In this document: in pieces, positions 36,504 through 47,189 of the stretch
Layout of the letters: each line of letters begins with the position of its first letter
Position numbering within the stretch: position 1 is the stretch's first letter
Source of the DNA: Gnetum montanum
Taxonomy: Eukaryota; Streptophyta; Gnetopsida; Gnetales; Gnetaceae
Direction of reading: 5' to 3'
DNA: 64,000 nt
NCBI GenBank assembly: GCA_015680685.1
Contig: MNCI01008651.1
Span: forward strand, 161,301 to 225,300
The notes under the pieces: model-generated
Told to the model about the DNA's origin: nothing
Seen by the model: only the letters and a program-made list of their open reading frames with translations
The model's database searches: none
Translations under genes and position numbers: made by a program

Positions 36504-36890
36504 GGAGCATAAGTCTTCATGGATGACTTCTCCACTTATGGCACTACATTCAAGTAAGCCTTGGACCACCTTGAGTGAGTACTAAAAAGATGTATCAAAC
36601 ATAAACAATTCATTACCTAGTTTATCAATGTTAAGGAGTTGTTTCTAGTAATGTCTTGTTCATGGGATATTCCCATTCCATCCCATATTGGCAATGCCAT
36701 GTGGACTGTGAATGATCCTCAGAGCAAGGAGGAGAAGATGAAGGCATTATTGGATGCCTTTTGCCTTCCACCGGAGGTTGTAGCTACAACAAGATAGCCA
36801 TAGCAATCTCAACCACCGCACATGCTTGAAGCTAGTGAAGGTCCTTCAGAACCTCAGAAGCCACCATCGCCTAGGATTGTTTGATCTTTT
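36504..36890 (+). pseudogene. E3 RT catalytic block joined to the additional-ORF tail
   Basis: 36516-36530 encodes FMDDF, the RT active site, followed by STYGTTFK and a VLKRCIKHK segment. The frame then runs without RT thumb, RNase H or integrase into KELFLVMSCSWDIPIPSHI, WTVNDPQSKEEKMKALLDAF and a Pro-rich end. That end matches the C-terminal tail of the E1 aORF (NQMFLQLLCPWEVPTPSNI; TEEEKLQALLQ). E3 therefore appears to have lost everything between the RT palm and the end of the additional ORF. Confidence 0.7.
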
Positions 36891-37060
36891 CAACCACCTT
36901 TAGGCCATCATAGGATATGCTATCTAGTTTTATGTAGTCATGTCATGGTGTTTAGTTTTGTATCATGAACACCACAAATTTTTTTAATGTCATTGATTTG
37001 TACACTCAGGCATTTTGTTTCATTATGTCAGTTTGTTATGTCAAGAGTTATAATCCCATA

Positions 37061-37883
37061 TGATGAGCCACGATATTGTGTATGCAATATCGCATCTGTA
37101 ATATCACGTCGGCCCCTACGATATCGCATACATGATATCGCAACCCGTCGCCTTGTCTATAAATAAGAGGTGGCTTTCCTTTGTTTTCACATATAGATCT
37201 AGACCCTTAGCCAAACTATAGCAGTTTTACCATTCCAGAGTTAGAATAATTTCCATGTGCCCGTAGTAGAAGTCTCAAAGTGAACGGATCTTTATTCGAG
37301 AAAATTGTACCTGAGCACACATTTGTGTACGACAATAAAGACAAACTTTCTGATAAACCTTGTAGCATGTGGACTAAGATAAATAGGATTTAATTACTAT
37401 TAAATGCTTAAATGCTTTCTTAGATAATTAGTCTCTCTCAACCCTTGACTCTCCTAGTTAAGTGCATTCAGTACGACTGCTTCAAGCACATGTGCAATGC
37501 TTGGTAACCCAGTAACGAATAGTGTTTGGTAATCTCAGCAGCATTGCACTGGTTCAGGGTGTGTATAGAAAGTGGGAACGGATACTGATGCTAGGACACT
37601 TAGATCTTAGTTAGCGAATAGTTATGTAAGTAGTCACTTAGTCTCTTCACCCTTCCCTCTTAGCATAAGGCATTAAAAAGATAAAAGATATAAAAATTAT
37701 ATACCTAAAACTTACTTAACCATACAACCGTGACAATACAGGTAAGTTTGGGAAGGTAGCGATTAATTAACCTTAAGTGTTCCATTAGGGCGCATAAGCA
37801 CTTAGTCCTTGGAGTTTGACCAGATTGCATGTGAGATGCTCATATTCGTATGGTTGAGTGTAGGGGTACCTCGCCACTCATCA
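37061..37883 (+). repeat. E4 5' LTR
   Basis: Starts TGATGAGCCACGATATTG, ends GCCACTCATCA. U3 has two exact GATATC sites (37121, 37135) plus degraded copies, then TATAAATAAG at about 37159. GCACACATTTGTGTAC precedes AATAAAGA at 37335-37342. Downstream are the TTGGTAACCCAG / TTGGTAATCTCAG repeats. Confidence 0.92.
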
Positions 37884-38029
37884 TTGGTGCCGTTGTCGGG
37901 GACTTAGTTGTTTGTGCGCTACATAGAACATAGGAAATCATTCACATCATTGGGAGCTAGAACGAACCCTTAGGGTTGATCAAACAAAAAAATAAGAGAA
38001 TGATAAACGACACACCAAACAAGATTAAA

Positions 38030-39800
38030 ATGTCTTCTTCTTCACATAAAAGCACCTCACTGCCTAGGAACAACACTCAAGACAGTCAGCGACACAACAC
38101 ACATAACCAAGAACTATCAGTTCCTCAACAATTCAGTGTGGTATATATTCATCACGATGAATATATACCCGACTTTACCTTTATCTTCCATTAAGATGAA
38201 CAACTGCGTTGGAGAGACTTGGAGGGTAACATAGTGTTACCTCCTGACATAGCAGCCCCCAACATGCTCCTTCATGCCCTTACATGAATAGGCATGTCAC
38301 AATTATACGCAAAGTACGTTGCATGCAATTACCACGCAAGGGACTACCATCCCACAAAAGCGCAACGTCAACGAGACTTGCAATAGGAGAGTTACCATAC
38401 ATTGTTGAAGGTAAAATACCCCATAATGCTCCACCCGTCTTAAGTGAAATTGAGGGTGGTGAACCTATTTCGATGGGTTCTCCACAAAATGATGTTCCCC
38501 CTCCTAACGATGGTGAGAAGGTGGTGTATCAGAACCTTCACTCTACGATTCACAACCTTGGTTCTGATCCCCACGAACATCAAGTGTTCAATGAGGGAAC
38601 AAAAATACATGATAAGGACAAGTGGTCTAATCATCATCACGATCGGGGCCAAGATCACCAAAGAGAAGGTAGGAAACATCATCATGGCTATGGTTCTCCT
38701 TCTTCTTCACCTTCATCATTACATTCACCCTCTCCTTCAACATTAGGATGCAATCATAAGGAACCTCACTATGAGGATAAGGGTAAACAAAATGAGAAAC
38801 CTCAATGAGAGAGTCAAGAGCGAGGACGAGGGCATTTTAGAGAATCATGACATGGAAGAAGGGAAAGTAGGGAACCGCATAGACATCATAGACGCTACGA
38901 AAGTAATGACCACGAAGAACCCCTACTTGCAACCCAAAGCATGTTAGACATCGTGGAGGCTATTAGAATTCCTACAAGACATAAAAAAGATAGTAGGATC
39001 AAGAGACTAGACATGAATAATATCCCACGATTTGAAGGGGGATACAATGCTGATCCTCAGAACCACCTACAGGAATTTCATGATGCATGTGCCTTGCAGA
39101 ATATTGAGAATGAGTGGAAAAAATTAAAGTTGTTTCCAAGGACATTAGTAAAAGAAGCGGAAAGCTGGTACTAGTCCTTAGAATCGGAATCCATTCGAAG
39201 GTGGAGTACGATGCTAGAACTGTTCAATGATAAGTATCAAACGTACTCCCGGGTGTCCAACCTACGAAAGCAAATCCAAGGATGGAAGCAGGGAACTCAT
39301 GAACCCTTAGATGCTGCCATCGGCCGATACTATGCACTGTTACATCGTTGCCCGGCCATGGTTACTCGCAACGGGATCAACTACGCCATCTCGTAGATGG
39401 ACTTAGGCATGAAACAAGGAGAACCCTTGGAACATATGCCCAAGGGAGATTATCGGAGCTTAGGTCCCATCAGATCCATAGATTGTTGGAGCAAGTAGCG
39501 AAAGAAGAAGGAGAGCTATGCAAGAGAGAAAGCATGGAAGAGTATAACCACGATCCTTCCATACGAAAAAGGGGAGTGAGATTCGAGGAGGAGGAAGAGT
39601 CACCACTCGAGGAGATGGTGAATAGAAAAATCTTGTCGCTCCAAAAACTAACAACAAAAGTGTTGGCTAACGTAGATCAAATGTGGGACTCCTTAGATAA
39701 TAGATTTGAAATCATTCTAAAAATCGTAGAGGAGTCTAAAGAGCGAAGTAGTGACCATGATAGAAAGAAAGAGGGATTTGGACCATGCACGTAACAAAGG
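38030..39800 (+). pseudogene. E4 gag, degraded
   Basis: It starts MSSSSHKSTSLPRNNTQ. Domain 1 runs to about 38560, with stops near 38192 and frame changes. A Ser/His/Arg linker (38575-38800) follows. The capsid at 38941-39600 carries one stop (39171-39173) and a one-base slip near 39350: RLDMNNIPRFEGGYNADPQ, HLQEFHDACALQNIENEWK, FNDKYQTYSRVSNLRKQ, GRYYALLHRCP, LRHLVDGLRHETRRTLG. A charged tail to about 39794 follows, containing EEEEESPLEEMV. It is better preserved than the E2 and E3 gags. Confidence 0.82.
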
Positions 39801-40553
39801 TAAGGGTAAAATGACTATCATTGAAGAGGTTGTGGATTCTAATACAGATAATGACGGTGGATGTGAGATATGCCAGTATGACCATCCTAAGGGATGTTGC
39901 CCAATAATCTCACATCTTCCAGAGTCTGGGGTGTATGCACTTAACCCATGACTTAACAAATAGCAAGCACCTCGACGGTTACCTTATCCCCAAAGTAACT
40001 CGAGGTAGTTCCACCAACCATTAATGTATTATCCAAGTGGAACTCTGCCACAACCTATTGAGCAACACTAGCAGTGGCAATACCCACAGTCATGGGGGAT
40101 GCCATCGTCAAGACAATAATACCCTTACCGGCAACCAGATCCATATGGTTGTTACGTGTAGCAACCAATATCTCCACGTGACTTTGTTGGTCACGTGACC
40201 CCACAACATCACTATCAAGCTCAGGAGTACTATAGGACTCCTTCTCCAGGGAGAGACACACCACATACATACAATCCTCCAAATCCATCCGCATCTCTCA
40301 AGCCGATAGCTCCACTACCATCCACTCCAGCAATGCAAGGGGAACTCCCCACTCAACTGTAGCAATGCAATGCTACGAGAGCTATAAACCTTCAACCCAC
40401 TGCTAGTTTTGATAACCATACAAGAAGAATACCTTTCTTCAGAACCAACAGTCCAAACAAGCTCTCACAACCACAAGCGGTTGAGCCTCCAAACATTCCT
40501 CCATCAAATAAGGCTTTGGAGCTCCCTTTAAACCAAAAACAAAGCTCAACAAC
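39800..40553 (+). pseudogene. E4 gag tail (Pro/Gln/Tyr-rich)
   Basis: Continuation of gag with stops: MTIIEEVVDSNTDNDGGCE, YDHPKGCCPIISHLPESG, then a P/Q/Y-rich segment to 40.5 kb. Two Cys-containing segments (GGCEICQYDHPKGCC) are conserved in all gag copies here. The spacing CX2CX8CC is not the classical CCHC knuckle. Confidence 0.55.
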
Positions 40554-41150
40554 ATGGTTATGTTAGCACATATTGTCACTGATTGGATCAAGGAGGGCCA
40601 CCTTCCTAGGAAATTCTCTAACCCTAGAAGTTCTCTCATCTACCTCCAAGTTGCTGGGAATGAACCTTGTACAACTCTTCTAGACTCAAGTTCTGGAGTC
40701 AACTTGATATCACAAGAAATGTATAAAGCCTGGAACTTGCCTCGACTAAAGAAGAGCAATATTTTCTTAGAGCTGGTTGACTAGTCCATCACTATCCCCT
40801 TGGAACTAGTGGAGGACATTGTTACCACTGTGTGTGGTTGGTCATACCCAGCTGATTTCCTAGTGATACAAGTCAACAATGACAAAGGGGAATTTCCAGT
40901 AATAATGAGAAGGGCATGGCTAAGTACCATAAACACATGCCTAGGAATCTGCGATCTTTCCCTGGAAATATCTAAGGAAAACACTTATGGGAAGATCAAG
41001 AAGAAGAAAGTTGCATGCATCACATACAGTGATACAGGGTGTGATGGCGTACAGGAGTGTTCAACATTGCCTGCATGCAACTGGTGTGCACCAGAGGTTA
41101 ACATACAAAGGTGCCTATATGTAGCAACCACACAACAAGAAGACACCTAG
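40554..41150 (+). pseudogene. E4 retropepsin-like protease
   Basis: Frame 40554-40784 gives MLAHIVTDWIKEGHLPRKF, NEPCTTLLDSSSGVNLISQ and EMYKAWNLPRLKKSN; after one stop, 40800-41150 gives VTTVCGWSYPADFLVIQV and RRAWLSTINTCLGICDLS. It is an aspartic-protease-like domain with LLDSSSG in the active-site position. Only a few nonsense changes break it. Confidence 0.7.
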
Positions 41151-41383
41151 TGGTTAACAGCTAATCAAGAGAGAAACTCACCAACATGCATGGAACTAAC
41201 TGGGGGACCAACTTGTGCCCACATAGAAAGCATAGATGCACTAGAGCAAGAGTGTCACCAACTTCCAACACTAAACTTGAAAACATCAATTGAGGGAAGT
41301 TGGAAACTCCTAAACAATTCAAAAAAATGCTCTGATAGGAGAATATTAGTTTGTGTGCAACAGACCAAACCTTATGATGAACC

Positions 41384-41918
41384 TAGAACGGTCTATGCAC
41401 ATAGCACATCGGAGAAAGGACAACCTCGCTCATCATTTTGGATCTCTCCCTTCCAACTCAGTCATGGGGGAGATGGCCACCTATGCTGATCACTCAAGGC
41501 CCTCAATTTCTTTTTAAGTTTTTGTTTTACAAATTTCTTTAACTTTTCTTGTTTTTTGTTTTACAACATTGTTCATACCTTTTCGTTTATTTGTGTGATT
41601 GCTTATTTTGTTTGATTCGTCACCTAATCAGTGCTCCTGAAGATGGTATGAACTGTATTTCATTNGAGCACTGATTAGGTGACGAATCAAACAAAATAAG
41701 CAATCACACAAATAAACGAAAAGGTATGAACAATGTTGTAAAACAAAAAACAAGAAAAGTTAAAGAAATTTGTAAAACAAAAACTTAAAAAGAAATTGAG
41801 GGCCTTGAGTGATCAGCATAGGTGGCCATCTCCCCCATGACTGAGTTGGAAGGGAGAGATCCAAAATGATGAGCGAGGTTGTCCTTTCTCCGATGTGCTA
41901 TGTGCATAGACCGTTCTA
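41384..41918. other. 253-bp inverted repeat between single Ns (assembly artefact)
   Basis: 41666-41918 is the exact reverse complement of 41384-41636 over its full 253 bp, and is bounded by single Ns at 41665 and 41919. E2, the close relative, has no such repeat; its corresponding interval holds about 480 bp of different sequence. This points to a misplaced or flipped contig rather than a biological hairpin. Confidence 0.93.
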
Positions 41919-41920
41919 NG

Positions 41921-42068
41921 CGCTTCCTACTTTCTCCTCTTTCATTTCGTTGGAATGGTGGTGACTCTTTGGTGGAGGCATTCATGTTACTTCAGGAGGA
42001 TGGATTGGCTGAATGTATTAATGCGAAGTCACTGTATGTGGTTTGTTTGAGGTTGGATTTGGAATGAG
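41921..42068 (+). pseudogene. conserved reading frame in E4 (counterpart of 18618-18798)
   Basis: The frame after the N reads RFLLSPLSFRWNGGDSL, AFMLLQEDGLAECINAKSL and VVCLRLDLE, stop. It matches E2 at about two thirds of positions, with mostly conservative changes. Its upstream part is hidden by the artefact. Confidence 0.4.
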
Positions 42069-43032
42069 ATCTACTAAGTCACATTAATCATTAATACACA
42101 AGGGGTTGTACACCACCTTATTCTTGAGACTCCATTCCATTCTCTTCTTGCCATCCTTCTTTCTCCATTTTTCATCTCATTACCGGTTGTATCAATAGTC
42201 CATATTTTGGTTAATGCATTATTTTCTTTTTGGTAAACTCTTGTGGGTAAGAATTTAAATCTTGCTTCCAAATGACATTTCTAGAGCCTACGAACTCTTT
42301 GAATGTGGGATTGTCAGGGCATTAAGGGCATGAGCTTGCTTTGGGGAGGACCCACTGGCATTCCTATTTGGTGCATCTGTTAAATTCTTTCCCATAAACA
42401 TTTTTGCAATCACCATTTATTTTGTTCATCTCCATCTCTGACATCCATTTTATTGGCATGGTCATTTTTTTTTTCTCCATTTTTCTTGTTCCTTTTCTTC
42501 TTCTCCATTCTCTCACTATCGGAGGTTCACTCTCAGTCATGGGGGTCCTGGTCCAATTTTTTCAATTTTCTCTTAACCCCTACACCTTGGGTAGCCACCA
42601 ATATTATATCTCCAGATCTGCATTAGCCATGTCACAACTTAGCCAATGGACCTTACACCGAAGCAATGTATCAATTGCATTATGATTCATTTACCCTTGC
42701 TAATATAAGACTGTGTTGTGTGTGTAGATGGTAATCATACAACAACAGGATTGGATATGAAGGAAACACTTGGAATGGATTGGTGTTGAAGCAATTATGC
42801 AAGGAACGAGATTGATGGCGCGCTTATGGATGGACAACGAAAAGCACAATCTTGGCATCGACAGCAACAGACTTCTTCTTTTCTCTCTCTCTCTTCTCTT
42901 CTCTTCTCTCTTCTCTCTTAGCTACCAAATAAGGATGGATGTCAAATGTGTATCATTCAAGTCAATAATCCCATACCTTCCCAATATTTTGTAAGGAGCT
43001 TAAGGACAAGTTTTTATTCAATCATGGGGGTA

Positions 43033-43808
43033 TGATGAGCCGCGATATCGCGTACGTGATATCGCAGCCTTTCGTCTTGTCTATAAATAAGAGGCAGCTT
43101 TCCTTTGTTTTCACATATAGATCTAGACCCTTAGCCAAACTATAGCAATTTTACCATTCTAGAGTTAGAATAATTTCCATGTGCCCGCAGTAGAAGTCTC
43201 AAAGTGAATGGATCTTTATTCAAGCAAATTATACCTGAGCACACATTTGTGTATGGTAATAAAGACGAACTTTCTGATAAACCTTGCAGCAGGTGGACTA
43301 AGATAAATAGGATTTAATTACTGTTAAATGCTTAAATGCTTTCTTAGATAATTAATCTCTCTCAACCCTTGACTCTCCTAGTTAAGTGCATTCAGTACGA
43401 CCGCTTCGAGCACATGTGCAATGCTTGGCAACCCAGTAACGAATAGCGTTTGGTAATCCTAGCAGCATTGCACTGGTTCAAAGTGTGTATGGCAAGTGAA
43501 AATGGATACTAGTGTTAGGACACTTAGAGCTTAGTTAGCAAATAGTTAATGAAAGTAGTCACTTAGTCTCTTCACCCTTCCCTCTTAGCATAAGGCATTG
43601 AAAAGATAAAAGACATAAAAATTATATACCTCAAACTTACTTAACCATACAACCATGACAACACAGGTAAGTTTGGGAAGATAGCGATTAATTAACCTTA
43701 AGTGTTCCATTAGGACGCGTAAGCACTTAGTCCTTGGAGTTCGACCGAATTGTGCATAAGACGCTCGTATTCATATGGTTGAGTGTAGGGGTACCTCGCC
43801 ACTCATCA
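43033..43808 (+). repeat. E4 3' LTR
   Basis: Starts TGATGAGCCGCGATATCGCG, ends GCCACTCATCA. U3 has two GATATC sites (43044, 43058), then TATAAATAAG at about 43082. The preceding polypurine tract is ATCATGGGGGTA. Confidence 0.92.
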
Positions 43809-43869
43809 CCATACCCTTCCAATTTTGTAAAGGAACTCAAGGACAAGTTTTCATTTAGTCATGGTGGTA

Positions 43870-45532
43870 TGATGAAACATTAAAGTGTCACGTCAATGGA
43901 CCATCATTGACGTGGCCTTGTCAATGGACCCTTGTCAATGTAGCCCCGTTGACATAGCATTTATTGTGTCTATGGGGCCTCATTGGTGTAGCTCCATAAT
44001 AAAGTCTATAAATGCGTGCTCTCTAGTCGTGTTTATGGGAGGTCAAGTCATAGTTGTAGTAGAGCTCTTACAATTTTATCATTTGAGAGTTAGAATATTT
44101 CTCTAAGTGCTCACAGTAGGAATCAAAAAGTGTACAAATCTTTATTTGAGCACTAATGTACCTAAGCACATTAGTGTGAACAGTAATAAGGATGAGCATT
44201 TTGATCAAACCTTGTAGTACTTGGAATAAATTAATGATTTATTTATACATTTACTATTTCATTAATTATGTGAATAATTAAGCTAAATTAGACTTCAATT
44301 GATTGATTAATTAAGCTAAATAGATTAAACATATGTTCACTTGGTAATCCCAGCAACACTGCTACTTGGTTCATCCATTAGCATAATGCCTGGTAATCCT
44401 AGTAGTGGATACGTGGGTCTAGGACGTGTATGAAAAGTGGGATCGAATACTTATGTTAAGATTAATTAGAGATTAATTAATTAAATTATCTATTAAATTA
44501 CTTCATTTTTGATGAGCCGCGATATCGAGTCTGACCCTGCGATATCCCGTACGCGATATCGCAGCCCGTCGCCAATTCTATAAATAAGAGGCGGCTTTCC
44601 CTTGTTCCGACATCTAGATCTAGACCCTTAGCCAAACTATAGCAGTTTTACCATTCCAGAGTTAGAATAATTTCCATGTGCCCGCAGTAGGAGTCTCAAA
44701 GTGAATGGATCTTTGTTCCAGCAAATTGTACCTGAGCACACATTTGTGTATGGCAATAAAGATGTACTTTCTGATAAACCTTGCAGCATGTGGACTAAGC
44801 TAAATAGGATTTAATTACTGTTAAATGCTTAAATGCTTTCTTAGATAATTAATCTCTCTCAACCCTTGACTCTCCTAGTTAAGTGCATTCAGTACGACTG
44901 CTTCGAGCACGTGTGCAATGCTTGGTAACCCAGTAACGAATAGCGTTTGGTAATCCCAGTAGCATTGCACTGGTTCAGGGTGTGTACGGCAAGTGGGAAC
45001 GGATACTGGTGCTAGGATGATTAGAACTTAGTTAGTAAGTAGTTAATGAGAGTTAGTCACTTAGTCTCTTCACCCTTCCCTCTTAGCATAAGGCGTTAAA
45101 AAGATAAAAGACATAAAAATTATATACCTCAAACTTACTTAACCATACAACCGTGACAATACAAGTAAGTTTGGAAAGACATCGATTGATTAACCTTAAG
45201 TGTTCCATTAGGGCGTGTAAGCACTTAGTCCTTGGAGTTCGATTGGATCGCACGTGAGATGCTCGTATTCTTATGGTTGAGTGTAGGGGTACCTCACCAC
45301 TCATCAATTTCTCTATCTTAAGCATGAGGAACATAAAACATAAAATAATAAAAATCATATGCCTTGATTACACTTAACCATACCTTTGTACATCACAAGT
45401 GTAATTGGGAAGACAATGAATGACTGTTAGGGCAAAGTTCACTTCCTAGAGGCTCCACGGAATTCAACCAGATCACATGTGAACACTTCGTGATTTGTAT
45501 GGTTGAGCATAGGGGTACTTCATCACTCATAA
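43870..45532 (+). repeat. E3 3' LTR, interrupted by solo LTR E
   Basis: Parts 43870-44509 and 45307-45532. It starts TGATGAAACATTAAAG after a TCATGGTGGTA polypurine tract and ends CACTCATAA. It aligns with the E3 5' LTR, including the CGTCAATGG / CATTGACG / GTCAATG U3 motifs and TCTATAAATGCGTGC. Confidence 0.88.
44510..45306 (+). repeat. solo LTR E in the E3 3' LTR
   Basis: 797 bp, TGATGAGCCGCGATATC to ACCACTCATCA. Target duplication ATTTT (44505-44509) versus ATTTC (45307-45311); the E3 5' LTR shows the unoccupied site CATTTCTCTATC at 30228. U3 has three GATATC sites and TATAAATAAG. It is very similar to the E4 LTRs. Confidence 0.9.
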
Positions 45533-45537
45533 ATGAT

Positions 45538-46257
45538 GAATTTGTGTTCATGGATATAATGTTGGCTAGTATATGCTACTAGTAATTTTTATGCACAGTT
45601 GTGTTGTGAAGCCAAAAAATGCAACATCCTAAGCACTACATTCTTGAGCATTAATGCACATTTTCAATGCTCAAAAAAATTCTTAGTGCATCATATATAG
45701 TCATCCTCAATTCAAATTCTAACTTAATTGTAATGTAAGAATGGTTATGCAATGGCAAAGATAGTAATGCTATCAAAATTGGATTCCACGTAGTAAATCT
45801 TCCTTTGTATGTAGGAGATGTTGCTTTAATCTCCCTTATTATAGAAGGTATGGGGAATATGTTGCAAATTTTAGAAAATTATCGATCATCTAAGCACTAT
45901 CATTTGAAGTGTTGGTAAGATACTCGTTTCTTAAGTTAAAAAACTTGGGTTTGAGCTTGGACACAACCACTCGAAGAGGTTAAACTTTCACTCATCTATT
46001 AATCCTCTGGGAACCTCACTTAGTAGGATGAGCACTATGGTTTTGGGTGATGATCCTATTGCTACTCATTTGGTCGGGTGAATGTGGATAAAACCAAATT
46101 GATGATCTAGGGTATAAGAAATACTTTTTATAACTTCCATTTTGAAGGTGTCATTGTGCAAATAGTAGATTCTTTAAATATTTGGATCTCATTTATATGA
46201 ACAATTACAAGTGGTAGAAGTGCATGAAAAAATATTAGAATGAGGTTTTAAGACTTT
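45538..46257 (+). mobile_element. LINE-2, reverse-transcriptase part (with a SINE insert)
   Basis: Plus-strand translation: 45802-45900 gives PLYVGDVALISLIIEGMGN and MLQILENYRSS, the RT motif-C region with the first catalytic Asp changed (YVGD instead of YxDD). After the SINE, 46077-46200 gives VNVDKTKLM and FHFEGVIVQIVDSFKYLDL, the conserved RT segment that follows. It ends at the target duplication ATATG of the next solo LTR. Confidence 0.65.
45907..46066 (+). mobile_element. tRNA-derived SINE in LINE-2
   Basis: An A-box-like TGGTAAGATACTCG (45913-45926) and B-box-like GGTTTGAGCTT (45948-45958) stand about 35 bp apart, as in a tRNA-derived RNA polymerase III promoter. CATTTG occurs at 45901-45906 and 46067-46072 as a possible target duplication. 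The reading frame of the host RT is continuous across it when it is removed. Confidence 0.55.
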
Positions 46258-46262
46258 ATATG

Positions 46263-47184
46263 TGATGAGCGGCAACCATACGAATCATAAGCATTCACAC
46301 GAGATCCGGTTGAATTTTGTGGACTTTATAGTTTCTAGTGCACTAGTCTTCTAGGTAATGAACCTTGCCCTAAGGTCATTTGTTGTCTTCCTAATTACAC
46401 TTGTGAAGCACATGGTATGGTTAAGTGTAATTGAGGCATACAATTTTTATAGTTTTATATTTTATAGTTTTGGTGCTTGAATAGAGATAAAGGCAAGGTA
46501 ATTTAACAGCTAATTCAATGTAACTAACTTACTAGCCTCTAGCTAATCCTAACATAAGTATCTAGTCCTACTTTCCATACACGTCTTGAACCTACGTATC
46601 CATTGCTGGGTTACTAAGAGCTACACTATTGGGCGTACTAAGCAATAACACTACTGGGATTATTAAGCAAATACATGTTACGCTCGAAGCAGTCGTACTT
46701 ATGTATTTAATCTATCTAGCTGACCTTGCTTAATTATCTTAATTAGCTTAATTATTGAAAAATATTGAATAATTAATTGAAAACATTAAATGCATAAATG
46801 AAGTATTTAATCTATCTAGAATGCTGCAAGGTTTATCAGAAAGTTCATCTTTATTGTTGCACACATTGTCATGCTTAGGTACAACAATATTCGAATAAAG
46901 ATTCGTACACTTAATGATTTTTGCTGTAGGCACTCAGGAAAAATATTCTAACTTCGAATAGACAAACTAGAAGAGCTTTGCTACTACTATGAGAATTGAT
47001 TCCATAAATGCGGCTGGTGGCTTGTATTTATAGATTGGGACAGACCCCTATGTCGACGGGGCCACGTTGATGCAATTGATTACATCAACAAGGCCTAGTC
47101 AATGGGGCCTCATTGATGCAACAGATTGCATTGACGGGGCCTCATCGACAGGGCCTAGTCGATGCAACAAACTGAAACTCATCA
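46263..47184 (-). repeat. solo LTR F in LINE-2
   Basis: 922 bp, TGATGAGCGGCAACC to AACTCATCA, with perfect target duplication ATATG (46258-46262 and 47185-47189). In minus orientation U3 is a run of TTGCATC, GATGAGGCCCCGTC and GACTAGGCC motifs before TATAAATAC (about 47028). There is a small deletion near its U5 end (the GGTACC..ACTCAA piece is missing). Confidence 0.88.
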
Positions 47185-47189
47185 ATATG

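Larger units (their letters stand above)
37061..43808 (+). mobile_element. E4: non-autonomous gag-protease element nested in E3
   Basis: 6748 bp, with perfect target duplication CCATA (37056-37060 and 43809-43813). LTRs are 37061-37883 and 43033-43808. The primer site at 37885 (TGGTGCCGTTGTCGGGGA) is the closest to the tRNA-Asp consensus in the window. The polypurine tract is 43021-43032. It has the same architecture as E2 (gag, protease, no RT/RNase H/integrase). It sits just upstream of E3's 3' LTR. Part of the assembled interior (41384-41918) is artefactual. Confidence 0.92.
29548..45532 (+). mobile_element. E3: Ty3/gypsy element with partial pol; hosts E4 and three solo LTRs
   Basis: Target duplications ATGAT (29543-29547) and ATGAT (45533-45537) are perfect. 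About 6.4 kb remains after removing the nested pieces. 5' LTR is 29548-30472; 3' LTR is 43870-44509 plus 45307-45532. The primer site at 30474 (TGGCGTTGTTGCTGAGAA) is a degraded tRNA-Asp type. The order is gag, protease, RT, then a join into the tail of the additional ORF, then E4, then 3' LTR. RNase H and integrase are missing. Stops are frequent throughout. It is the only element in the window with RT sequence of the Ty3 clan. Confidence 0.85.

Noticed and set aside
41384-41918. Perfect inverted repeat as a hairpin RNA or small-RNA locus
   Set aside because: Bounded by single Ns and absent from the close relative E2; best explained as an assembly error.
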